This document shows positions 10,516-21,255 of a stretch of 64,000 nt of DNA, piece by piece. The stretch is from Metridium senile (lineage: Eukaryota > Cnidaria > Anthozoa > Actiniaria > Metridiidae): positions 5,909,306 through 5,973,305 of the forward strand of contig OX459104.1 in the NCBI GenBank assembly GCA_949775045.1, read 5' to 3'. The notes under the pieces are model-generated. The model made no database searches, had not been told where the DNA came from, and was given only the letters and a program-made list of their open reading frames with translations. A program made the position numbers and the translations under genes. The first letter of the stretch is position 1. Each line of letters starts with the position of its first letter.

Positions 10516-11216
10516 CTATGTTATATTATATAAATGAATAAAATATTAAGTCATTTTCATATCGCTTGTTGTTGTAATGTTTAAATTGCAATAGCACATT
10601 TTCTACTCGGAAATACATTCAAACATGGACATATACACCATCCCCATCTTACAAGGAACAAAAACGTTTATATACAAAGGACAACGTTTTAAACTCGTTA
10701 AATTTCGTGGAATAGCCTTTTAAATACTCACATAAATCGATACAGGGATCAATGTCTAAGAACATATAGCACGGACAGTCGTTGCGTCAAAGTCAGGGGA
10801 GTAACTCCATGTATACCATGAAATATATTAGATACCGACGAAAAATCTAATCCACATTTGTCAGTTGATACCTTCAGATTTCAAGTTTGGATAATTTAAT
10901 TTATTGAACGTACTTTCTTAAGATGAATGTCGAAACTTTGACTATGAAAAATTTATCACCAAAATGTTTTATTTTTAAAAACTCCCAACTCATTATAATT
11001 TTCCATATTAGTTTGACATAGGTGACTCCGTATTGCAAGAAATAAGACATTTTTTCTTTACAAATTTAGCCCGATTTGTACATGTTTGATAAACACTGAA
11101 CGCGTCCGCCGCTTTGAATAGCGCTGCGCGCACATGACGTCACGTAAATTGCTCCCCATGGCGAGGTTGGACATTGAAACCGGAAATAGTATACTTTTAC
11201 ATGTACAGTAATTTGT

Positions 11217-11600
11217 ATGGAAACTTCAAGTAGTTTCGGTCGTAGTAAAATAGTTATTTTAACTGAAGAAGACAACGTTCCTAGCTCAAAATTTACCAAT
11301 AATGCAGACGAATACACTGTTGATCAACTGAAGCGGTGGCTCAAGTGTAGAGGCCTAAAACAGAGCGGTAAACGGGGTGAATTGCTCACACGTGTCAAGG
11401 GTTGTTTAGCCTGTTCTAAATGGCTAAAGGCTAAAACTGACAAAGATCAACTACCAGTAAATGGAAGTTTATTTCGGGGGCAATCAGTGCTTGTACCGCC
11501 TGAGAAAGGCTGGAGAGTATTCCCTTCACATGATATTCCAAATCTATTCAACTATGTACGAATAGCAAACAAAAGTCCGCGTATTAAAGGAAGTCTTTGA
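11217..11600 (+). CDS. SAP-domain protein or first exon, inside the CAGTCC element
   Basis: A 127-codon ORF. Residues about 32-64 (YTVDQLKRWLKCRGLKQSGK then RGELLTRVK) match a SAP domain, a two-helix DNA-binding motif. The rest reads KGWRVFPSHDIPNLFNY, which resembles the N-terminal part of SAP/SWIM-type proteins I recall as multi-copy families in marine invertebrates. There the protein continues for hundreds of residues. Here similarity appears to stop after LFNY, at TAT followed by GTACGA, a possible splice donor; no convincing next exon is seen before the right terminal repeat. It may be a first exon, a truncated copy, or a short functional DNA-binding protein of the element. A TGACGTCA site lies 75 bp upstream of the ATG (11135-11142). 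Confidence 0.6.
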   Translation: METSSSFGRSKIVILTEEDNVPSSKFTNNADEYTVDQLKRWLKCRGLKQSGKRGELLTRVKGCLACSKWLKAKTDKDQLPVNGSLFRGQSVLVPPEKGWRVFPSHDIPNLFNYVRIANKSPRIKGSL

Positions 11601-12287
11601 ATCGCTTTGCCGTACTTCGTCGAAATGATAGATAAATAATAGTTCTTCAAACTCAGTCCGAAACAAATATCTCTTTTTCACGTTTTCTTATTGTACATGT
11701 ATACAATACTATTAAAGTTGTAATTAATGTCATCGAAGTCCTAATATAAGTGCGTGACATTTACATTCGTGTACGATCGAGTTGAACAAAATTCTAAGTG
11801 TCCCGAAATGAGTCGTTTGCCTACTATGTACAGACTCATAGAATTACTCTGAATCAGTTTAGCTTACGATAATCGCTTACTCCATCTAAACGAATATATC
11901 ATATCTTCTTTACTGAAATAATACAGAATCACTGTGAAAATCTAAATAAGAATAGCCACTACGAATAGCCACTGCGGCAAAAAAACGTTTTTCCCCTCTG
12001 CTTGCAGCTTTTTAAGTGCCTGATGAAGCTTCTAGGGATACCTGGAATCACTATTGCACGTCTCCCCAACAGTAGTGTTTGGTTGTGACCATTTTAAAGT
12101 CATAATATTGAAAAAAGTTGTCGATTTGGTTGCTAAACACATACTTTGCTTTGTAATATCTCACTGTGTTTGTCCGACCCATGCGGGGGTCCTAAGCCGA
12201 TTAAATCTATTTTTAGGTTGGGCGCGCAGCGCTATTGCCTTCGATATATTATTACACGTGACTGAATGTTTTGATGTCACCTTGCAA
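11601..12287. other. Interior of CAGTCC element downstream of SAP ORF
   Basis: AT-rich, no second exon recognised. The 82-codon ORF at 12054-12302 runs into the terminal repeat and has no family features. Confidence 0.5.
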
Positions 12288-12345
12288 ACAATAGAATCGT
12301 GACGTCATACGGATAGTCAGATTTGACTATATTAAACCCGGACTG
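12288..12345 (-). repeat. Right terminal inverted repeat of CAGTCC element
   Basis: Inverted match of 5244-5297, with TGACGTCA at 12300-12307 and the ATAAG duplication at 12346-12350. Confidence 0.85.
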
Positions 12346-12350
12346 ATAAG

Positions 12351-13013
12351 AAACAATTTTAAAATTGTTACAAGAATCAAAGAGTAAATTATGAAATAAT
12401 ATGCAGTATCTCACAGGTTAATACTTTTACAACTATATAGTGGTATTTATGAAATACACTTTAATTGAGTGATTTACCACAATCACACTGTAGTCAGTTA
12501 TTGATAGTTGTTTACGACGATCATACGTATTTATAAAGAATCTAGACATAATAAGTTCATAAATTGCTACTCAAAATCCACTCACAGCTAACATATTTCG
12601 ATTTCAATATCAAACATACCTTAACTCGAGTCAGCTTGCATTAAGAAAAAGCCTTTCGTAGTCATAATCTAGCGTTAGAATTTGATTCTAGTCAATGTTT
12701 TCGCCAAGTTGCCAGCTGGTGTCGCACTTCGTTGAACTTCTGAATATGGATGTTGGTTTTGTCTCACTTGATAGTCATCATATTTTTTACCATGACGTAA
12801 TTATTGTTAAGGAACTATGGGTATGATAAATATAATAAACATCATCGTCGATTAGAAAATGAATAAAGAGATAATATGTTTACAACCAGCTGGCGAGAAT
12901 GATTGTAAATACCTCAATTATTCGTGTTTAAATGTATGTCCATAATATCTCAATAATAACCTTGATATACTTGACGAAAATAATGATTGTAAACACCTAA
13001 AGTGAAGCTGACT
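12351..13013. repeat. Local repeat R, copy A
   Basis: Closely matches 20040-20600 (for example the shared ACCTTAACTCGAGTCAGCTT and GTTTACGACGATCATACGTA segments). It ends in one to two copies of an ~84-bp subrepeat (CATGTTC-TGAC-AGAATAATGATTGTAA type). It hosts the CAGTCC element on its left and is cut on the right by the element starting at 13014. Confidence 0.85.
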
Positions 13014-14537
13014 TGAGATTGGTAGCCTGAGATTCACATTGCCTCAGATTCACATTCATTTCCGGGGGAGGTCAACAAGGTCAGTTTATAAAAGCTTTTA
13101 TGACACAACTGATAAATGTAAAGTAATTGCAAATCAGATATGTCGTTATTACTTGAGTTCAATTTATTTAAATCAATTTAGGGATGATAAACAAAACTAA
13201 CAGCTATAGATTCAAAACCCAGCTTTAATGCCTTTCTGAATAAATTACTTCGATTTTTTAAACGCATAAACATTAATCTCTATCAAAATCGCAGCCTCAG
13301 ATTCACGGGCTGTACTATATGTTAAACTATTATAATAACATATCAGCCTGAGATTTACGGTCCATACTATGCTAAACTATTATAATAATATATATTAGAC
13401 TGAAATTCACGGGCTGTACTATGTTAAACTATTAGAATAATACATCAGCCTGAGATTCACGGGCCGTACTATGTTAAACTATTAATTATAGAAATACATC
13501 AGCCTGAGATTCACGGGCTTTTTTATGTTAAACTATTATTATAACATCTTCAGGCCTGAATTTTAAACTCCAACCTGACATTCGAAACTCCAGCCTTAGA
13601 TTCAAAAACAACAGCCTTAGATTCAAAACTATAGTACGGCCCGTGAATCTCAGGCTGACAAATTGTCCGTTACAATAGCTTAACAGGGAGAGATTCTTTA
13701 AATCCAAGTTATTTATACTGACAGAAACGCATAAATGCCGGTTTGCGGTGAATCTAAGGCTGGAGTTTTGAATCTCAGGCTAGAGATTTGAATCTAAGGC
13801 TAATATTTTTGAATCTAAGGCTGGAGTTTCGAATGTCAGGAATGTCAGGCTGCTTAGTTTTGAATCTAAGGCTAGGAACGTCAGGCTGTTTAGTTTTGAG
13901 TCTAAGGCCGTAGATATTTGAATCTAGAGTATCAGGCGAATTTCAGGCTGGAGTTTTCCATCTAAGGCTGAAGTTTTGAATCTAAGGCTGAAGTTTTGAA
14001 TCTAAGACTGTAGTTTTGAATCTAAGGCTGTAGTTTTGAATCTAAGGCTGAAGTTTTGAATCTAAGGCTTGAGGTTTGAATCTAAGGTTGGAGTTTCGAA
14101 TATCAGGAATGTCAGGAATGTCAGGAATGTCAGGAATGTCAGGCTGTTAGTTTTGAATCTAAGGCCGTAGATATTTAATTTGCATCTAAGGCTGGAGTAT
14201 CAGGCGAATTTCAGGCTGTAGTTTTGAATCTAAGGCTGAAGTTTTGAATCTAAGCCTGGAGTTTCTAATGTCAGGCTAGAGATTTGAATCTAAGGCTGTA
14301 GCTTTGAATCCCAGGCTGGAGCGTAAAATATAATTTTGTGTATTATAAGTTTTATATATCGTCCCTAAATTGATTTAATAAATTGAACCCAAGTAATAAC
14401 TACATATCTGACTTGCAATTACTTTACATTTATCAGTTGTGTTGTTGTAATAAAGCTTTTACAAACTGACCTTGTTGACCTCCCCCCGGAAATGAATGTG
14501 AATCTGAGGCAATGTGAATCTCAGGCTACCAATCTCA
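13014..14537. mobile_element. TIR element (~190-bp ends) filled with terminus-derived minisatellite
   Basis: 13014-13203 is the inverted copy of 14345-14537: both ends read TGAGATTGGTAGCCTGAGAT inward, then CATTTCCGGGGG and a CAACAAGGTCAGTTT block. The interior holds four to five ~62-bp repeats built on CAGCCTGAGATTCACGGGC (13290-13540). In the opposite sense follow about 25 ~20-bp repeats built on GAATCTAAGGCTGAAGTTTT (13740-14330). No ORF or clear target duplication. Non-autonomous. Confidence 0.85.
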
Positions 14538-14635
14538 GCATGTATACATTTTGTCTGCGCATGCGTGTATTTTTACGCTCAAAATTCATTTGCATAACTT
14601 TCTATGTCGAGTGTAAAGATTTGACGTTGACATGG

Positions 14636-15860
14636 AACATTTGGTTTGCAATCTCATCCTTAAAAGTTATGTCCTTGTACCGAAAAACTAAGGCATGAAG
14701 AGTCTACCTTCCACTAATGTGCTGTGGATAATTATTTCAATCGAATGCTCTACAGATGGAAAAATATCATGCATCAAAATCAGTTCAAAGTGAGAAGTTG
14801 GATCAAAACTTCGCACTTTCGAGTAAATGTTTGGGCGCAACATCAAAATATAATACAAACCTAACAGTAGAAGTCATTGCCAACACGATACTGCTTGGAT
14901 TGGATCATATTAGGAATTTAAACACAATCGATCGTCAAATAATTCGCCATGTTTACTTCAACTTCAGCACTTTTGCGTCCGATATTCCCGTTTTTCATTC
15001 TAGAAATTTTATACTTTTGACAGCGCCCCCCAGCAAATTTATTAAATATATGGCTTTTTCCATGTTTACTTTTTGCAAAACTGAACTTTTTAGGTAGAAA
15101 GTGATGGTCCCGTGATGTGATCTCAACCAATTTTGAGACGTGATTTCATGCATATTTCTACTCCAGAAAACATGCGAATTTCATTGAGCTATTTATTACT
15201 CTAAAACTAAGTATAAATAACGGCTTTATAAAAAATGAACTCTTTGGATTCCATAATATTGCAATAGATAATTATATCCTGAATAAATGTTTCATATTAT
15301 AAAATATAGGTGGATAAATGTAGTCAAATTTGTCACAGTGCCACGAAGCCGAAACCATGGTGTAAACATTGCACGAGATCATATCCAGGGACCACGAGTT
15401 TCTACCAAAATAGCTCAGTTTTGCAAAAAGTAAACATGAGAAAGGCCAATCTTTCAATGAATTTGCTGGGGGGCGATGTCAAAAATAGAATAATCTGCGA
15501 GAATTTCGGACGATAAAGTGCCGAAGTAGAGGTTTTCATTGCGAATTATATGATGATCGATTATGTTTAAAATTTCCTAATATAATCCAATCCACGCCGT
15601 ATCGTGTTGGTAATGACTTCTACTTTTAGATTTACCTTCTAACTCAAATTTAGAGCCCAAAAATGTACTCGAAAGTACTAAGTTCTGGTCCTTTTTGCTA
15701 CTTTACACTGACTTTGAAGCATGATATTTTTCCATCTGTAGTGCGTTCAATTGAAATAATTATCCACAGCACACTAATGGAAGGTAGGCTTTTCATTTCT
15801 TAGTATCTTGGTACTTCAACATTATTTTGAAGGATGAGATTTCAACCAAATGTTTTCGTT
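14636..15860. mobile_element. Foldback element with ~470-bp inverted arms
   Basis: Arms at about 14636-15110 and 15395-15860 are diverged inverted copies: TACAGATGGAAAAATATCAT on the left pairs with ATGATATTTTTCCATCTGTA on the right. The ~280-bp centre is unique. The ORFs in the arms (for example 14756-15097) are not conserved between the two arms, so coding is unlikely. Confidence 0.82.
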
Positions 15861-15865
15861 GACTC

Positions 15866-16171
15866 ATGCATAAACACCTCCATATTTCATGTTTAAATGT
15901 AGGCCCAAAATATCTCAATAATAACCTTCATGTTCTTGACAAGAATAATGATTGTAAACACCTCGATAATTCATGTTTCGATGTAGGCACAAAATATCGC
16001 AACAATAACCTCCTTACTATCGAAGCATCATAAATCCACCTTAGAACACAAAACGAATATATAAAAAGTTTTATAGCTAGCAAACTGTTTATGAACCATT
16101 CAACCATACCAAGCAATTTTATTATTGTTAAAAGAATGAAAGAGTAATTCATTAAATAATCTGTAGTGACT
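15866..16171. repeat. Local repeat R: subrepeat end and left part of copy B
   Basis: 15880-16010 holds 1.5 copies of the ~84-bp subrepeat. 16060-16160 is the uninterrupted version of the sequence flanking the CAGTCC element (GAACCATTCAACCAT…GTTAAAAGAATGAAAGAGTAA). GTAGTGACT at 16163-16171 is the left copy of a 9-bp target duplication. Confidence 0.85.
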
Positions 16172-16210
16172 TACCCTGGATGCCAGAGGTTTGAGAAGTT
16201 TACGATTTAA

Positions 16211-18042
16211 GAGAGCATGTCCATTAAAATCGAACAAGTCGCGGCCATGGATAAAAAATGGATTTTGCTCAAATTTTGCCCAAATGTACTTCATTATATT
16301 ACGAAATGAACTGCATTGTTTTTTAAGAAAAATAGATTTTTATTTTTGAGAAAATGCGTTTTTAAAATGTCCTCCCGAATTCGCCATTTTAGCATCCAAA
16401 TTTTGAGTTGAATTTAACGACCGAGCTCAGTACGAAAATCGATTCTAGTGAACTTAAAACTGCTAAAACCCTGCTCCATGCTATCTAAACATCCGGTTAC
16501 GTGACTTAGAAGAAATTTGAGTTACTTTTTGTGACAGAAATAATCTTACTTTTAGGACACGTGATTCTACTTGATTGACGATATCCTCTAAACAAAATCG
16601 ATTTCCACCATGCGATAAAGTTCCAAATCTAACAAGCTTCAGTTGATTAGTTCTTTAAACAATAAGCTTTCATATGATGAAAACATTTCGCTTGGCAAAT
16701 AAATATGTGTTGCGCTACAGCTCATTGAAATCTTCAATTTTTGACCTTTTGAGGTCATACGCGATAATTTCCCACACGTGCATAATCGAAGAATATTATC
16801 TCTTATTATTACTGATTTGCCTTCCAATTACAAGAAATACACTTAAATATCATTTCTTACCTTGTTAAAGCTGATATCTGCTGTAGTAATCTCGGTATTC
16901 GTTATAATGGTATCCGTAAGACTTCATAGTTAGTCATCAGTAATAACGGCTATTTACACACTGATTATTATCAAATATGTCAATTGTCCAGCGCTTACTA
17001 AACGGAGTTCAAATCCCTTTCACATGCAGCCAAGCTATATTTTCTTTTTGAACTGAAGTCCTGCCACATTATTATATATCATTTTTGTGGTACAGCTGAA
17101 ATCGAATTGTGAGTACGTAAACAAATGGCCTGGAATGATGCTAATTATAAACTACGACTTACTAGGGGAGGGACGGTACGTTTCAAATAATGGTTTTTCT
17201 CTGACATCCCAACAATTTGGTGTTTAAGACTTCTGATGAATTGTTAGATAAATCATCTCTAGTAATGTTTGCCAATGATTAGTTGCTTTATGATCTTTGT
17301 CATAATCATGATCTGCAAAATAATGCCTAAGTTTCTAAAGTTACACAGGGAGCCCAATTTCCTGGGATTCGCGACTATGTAAAAGAACGCCGGAATTTGA
17401 ATATGTATTTTTCTCTGTGTTTTCTCTGCGCAGTCATAATAAAGTCCACTATTGGATTTTACTCTAGGAATAAGACCATAAGTATTCTATCGAGTTGGAT
17501 ATCTTAATTAATTAATCCCTTATGCAGCAAGGAATTGTATTTTTGTATCGTCATTACGAAAGATAAACACAGCTGTTTAATCTATTAGCACTAGTTTAAC
17601 GCAGTTGCTGTAAAGAAATGGAAGCGTGTTCTTCGTTTAAGTCTCTCGTTGGTAGTTCTTGTGGTGCTGATGCCAAAGATCGAAAGCGCCATACAACCTC
17701 AAGTCAGTTGGTCATCTATCTCTGTATTACTGGCAGTCAAAATCAAATCAATAAACTCTGCATATAGTATATGACCAACAGTATATGCATTCCTACACAA
17801 ATCTTGCCGCCCCGGGGGGGGGGGGGGGGGGTACTCCCTTTGTCCAAGTGGTAGGGGTGATCGGCGGAGATTTTGAAAATGACCCCTAAAAGGTACGCTC
17901 AGATACACATAAAGCAGAGTAAAAACGACCCTTACAACTGATTTTTGAGCCAAATCTCTAAATGGACCCTAAAAGGTACGCACTGGAAATATTTTAACCC
18001 TAAAAGGTACGTCGATCTCCCCTACCACTTGGATTAAGGGAG

Positions 18043-18079
<37 letters not shown>

Positions 18080-19936
18080 GCTTGCCGCACTTGGATCGTC
18101 TCATATATGGTCTACAACACTGAAGTCAATGACTATACATTTAAGATGTCCAATATATAAGTCGGATATTTGAATGAACTTGCCTTTATTTTCATAATGA
18201 GGCTGACATCTACCGAGTGTACGGAGCTATTGTTTCCCATATTGTGACAAACGTGGAAAAAATAATGCATTTTTTAATTTGCAAAAAGTGTCTATGTCAT
18301 ACCTACATCATCTCAAGGTAAGTGATAGTCATTTTACAAACATGACAACATGTTACTTGATTGGCTAGTTTAGTTTCTATTTTGCGCTGATAACACTTTT
18401 GTTGCACTGGATAGTTTTTATTCCAGGCATATGCAACCAGATATTTAATAAGTTTTGATTTATAAAGGATTTTTTCCATCTTTGTTTCCTATAGGGGAAA
18501 CTTGTCAACACAGTCTCGTGGATGGGGAAACAAATTATCGTAAATGCTGGCTGGGAATTTAGATGTAAAATACATGACTGGATGTTGAGCAGCGGATACT
18601 TTTTTCCCAGGGGTGTTAATTATTAACTATAATTAACGTGGGATCACTTGTTATGTGTTGTACACAACATTTATTCCATTTTGTTAAAAGTTGGTCGTTG
18701 GGTACTCTCCTAGTATTCCTGTTCAGATTAGCACGGCTAACATCCCCCAAGAATTGGGTTCCCTGTGTAATTTTAGAAACTTAGGCAAATCATATTATTT
18801 TGCAGATCATGACTATGACAAAGATCATAAAGCAACTAATCATTGGTATACATCACTAGAGATGATTTATCTAACAGTTTGTCAGAAGTCTTAAACACCA
18901 AATTGTTGGGATGTCAGAGAAAAACCATTATTTGAAACGTACCGCCCCTCCCCTAGTAAGTCGTAGTTTATAATTAGCATCATTCCAGGCCATTTGTTTA
19001 CGTACTCACAATTCGATTTCAGCTGTACCACAAACCAAACTTCGAAATCATAATGATATATAATAATGTGGCAGGACTTCAGTTCAAAAAGAAAATATAG
19101 CTTGGCTGCATGTGAAAGGGATTTGAACTCCGTTTAGTAAGCGCTGGACAATTGACATATTTGATAATAATCAGTGTGTAAATAGCCGTTATTACTGATG
19201 ACTATAAACTATGAAGTCTTACGGATACCATTATAACGAATACCGAGATTACTACAGCAGATATCAGCTTTAACAAGGTAAGAAATGATATTTAAGTGTA
19301 TTTCTTGTAATTGGAAGGCAAATCAGTAATAATAAGAGATAATATTCTTCGATTATGCACGTGTGGGAAATTATCGCGTATGACCTCAAAAGGTCAAAAA
19401 TTGAAGATTTCAATGAGCTGTAGCGCAACACATATTTATTTGCCAAGCAAAATTTTTACATCATATGAAAGCTTATTGTTTAAAGAACTAATCAACTGAA
19501 GCTTGTTAGATTTGGAACTTTATCGCATGGTGGAAATCGATTTTGTTTAGAGAATATCGTCAATCAAGTAGAATCACGTGTCCTAAAAGTAAGATTATTT
19601 CTGTCACAAAAAGTAACTCAAATTTCTTCTAAGTCACGTAACCGGATGTTTAGATAGCATGGAGCAGGGTTTTAGCAGTTTTAAGTTCACTAGAATCGAT
19701 TTTCGTACTGAACTCGGTCGTTAAATTCAACTCAAAATTTGGATGCTAAAATGGCGAATTCGGGAGGACATTTTAAAAACGCATTTTCTCAAAAATAAAA
19801 ATCTATTTTTCTTAAAAAACAATGCAGTTCATTTCGTAATATAATGAAGTACATTTGGGCAAAATTTGAGCAAAATCCATTTTTTATCCATGGCCGCGAA
19901 AGATCGAATTTGTTCGATAATTACTGACATGCTCTC
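16211..19936. mobile_element. TTAA-flanked palindromic element, 3726 bp, arms ~1.17 kb
   Basis: TTAA at 16207-16210 and 19937-19940 flanks an element that starts GAGAGCATGTC and ends inverted. Arms 16211 to ~17370 and ~18745 to 19936 are highly similar inverted copies; matching 62-codon ORFs at 16639-16827 (minus) and 19311-19499 (plus) show the symmetry. The 1.4-kb centre contains a further MITE at 17811-18080 and a 49-codon ORF at 17619 (MEACSSFKSLVGSSCG…), too short to identify. TTAA duplication with GAG-type ends fits piggyBac or Kolobok-type mobilisation (inference). No transposase is visible, so it is non-autonomous. Confidence 0.88.
17811..18080. mobile_element. Poly-G/poly-C-ended MITE with 8-bp target duplication
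   Basis: Starts CCCGGGG(n)TACTCCCTTTGTCC and ends with the inverse and a long C-run then GGG. CTTGCCGC is duplicated exactly at 17803-17810 and 18081-18088. Interior repeats CCCTAAAAGGTACG three times. Related copies at 46068-46375 and 46714-46900. Confidence 0.88.
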
Positions 19937-20039
19937 TTAAAGTAGTTTCGAGGACTATTTTGTCAATAACTCATCGCTTCGCGACTCGTATTATTTCCCT
20001 ATAAAAGAAAGCCCCTCTGGAACCAAGGTAGTAGTGACT

Positions 20040-20930
20040 CACAGATTTATGTAATATATTTCTACATCCAATAGTGCTAAATCAGTAAACTAAAGTGTAT
20101 TTCATAAATTCCTCTATGTAGTTGTTTACGACGATCATACGTATTAATTATGGAATCTAGACATAATAAGTTTATATGTTAATACTAAAGATAAACTCAC
20201 AGCTAACATTTCTCAATCGAAATATCAAACATACCTTAACTCGAGTCAGCTTGCATTAAGAAAAAGTCTTTCGTGGTCATAATCTAGCGTTAGAATTTGA
20301 TTCTAGTCAATATGTTTTCGCCAAGTTGCCAGCTAGTGTCGCACTTCGTTGACCTTCTGAATATGGGTTTTGGCTTGTCTCAATTGATACATATTTTTAC
20401 CATGACGTAATTCTTTAGAAAATTTTTTTCTGGGTGTACACCATTTTAAAAAGGTTGTCCAAAGCGAACGATCATTTCAAGATGGAAAGGAATTGTGGGT
20501 ATGATATATTTATAATCAAGGTATTATTGAATGATACCATCGTCGACTAGAAACAACGCTGAATAAAAATATAATATGTAATAATAACATACATGTTCTA
20601 GACAAGAATAATGATTATAAGCACATCAATTATTCGTGTTTAGATGTATGCCCATAATATCTCAACAATAACCTCCATGTTCTAGACAGGAATAGTGATT
20701 GTAAGCATATCAATTATTCGTGTTTAGATGTATGCCCATAATATATCAATCAATAACCTCCATGTTCTAGACAGGAATAGTGATTGTAAGCATATCAATT
20801 ATTCGTGTTTAGATGTATGCCAATAACATTTCAACAATAACCTCCATGTTCTTGACGAGAATAATGATTGTAAGTACATTAAATATTCGTGTTTAGATGT
20901 ATGCCCATAATATATCAATTAATCAATTGT
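20040..20930. repeat. Local repeat R, copy B, with four ~84-bp tandem subrepeats
   Basis: Right part of copy B after the 16172-20030 insertion. 20580-20915 carries four subrepeats; the CATGTTCT landmark recurs at 20592, 20676, 20761 and 20845. Confidence 0.85.
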
Positions 20931-20984
20931 GAACATGATTTCATAATCCCTACCCAAAGTTAGCCTTTACTCATTATATATACC

Positions 20985-21255
20985 CTTTCCCAGAAAGTTT
21001 GTCACCCGTGAAAAGTACACAAGCTAGTGGCGCAAAGGATCATGGATTAGTTCAGAACCTAAATGTGCATTCGGAACGCCTTACTTGTTGTTTCATAAGT
21101 CAAAACGGACATTTCTCAATAGCATATTGAAAAGTGTAGCAATGTGGCCATGAAATCCCTGCGTTCTAATAAAGTTTACATAGGTTACCCATAATCCCCT
21201 GCGCTACTAGCTTGTAGGCTTTTCACTTCACGGGTGACAAAGTTTCTCGGAAAGT
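20985..21255. mobile_element. MITE with CTTTCCCAGAAAGTTTGTCA ends
   Basis: Inverted ends of about 60 bp including GTCACCCGTGAA on the left and TTCACGGGTGAC on the right. Interior unique, no ORF. Confidence 0.8.

Larger units (their letters stand above)
5244..12345. mobile_element. DNA-transposon-like element with CAGTCCGGGTT ends and 5-bp target duplication
   Basis: Left end 5244-5297 and right end 12288-12345 are inverted copies: both begin CAGTCCGGGTT and run through TATGACGTCACGATTC to CTATTGT, with one 4-bp indel and two mismatches. The pentamer ATAAG lies immediately outside both ends (5239-5243 and 12346-12350). The flanks join to match the uninterrupted paralogous sequence at about 16090-16160, which acts as an empty site. 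Without the later gypsy insertion the element is about 2.6 kb. It carries a SAP-domain ORF and a possible small two-exon gene. No DDE-type transposase is recognisable, so the superfamily is unassigned; CAG ends with a 5-bp duplication do not fit the classes I can recall with confidence. Confidence 0.8.
16172..20030. mobile_element. TACCCTGG-ended element with 9-bp target duplication, split by a TTAA element
   Basis: Begins TACCCTGGATGCCAGAGG and ends CCTCTGGAACCAAGGTA, an inverted pair. GTAGTGACT is duplicated exactly on both sides (16163-16171, 20031-20039). Apart from the nested insertion it is a ~130-bp MITE closely related to the 83-bp copy at 37081-37163. A 9-bp duplication points to a Mutator-like mobiliser (inference). 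Confidence 0.88.

Noticed and set aside
13014..14537. Target duplication for the TIR/minisatellite element
   Set aside because: Flanks GCTGACT and GCATGTA do not match convincingly.
16639..16827. 62-codon ORF conserved at 19311-19499
   Set aside because: Identity is explained by the inverted arms of the TTAA element; it has no family feature.
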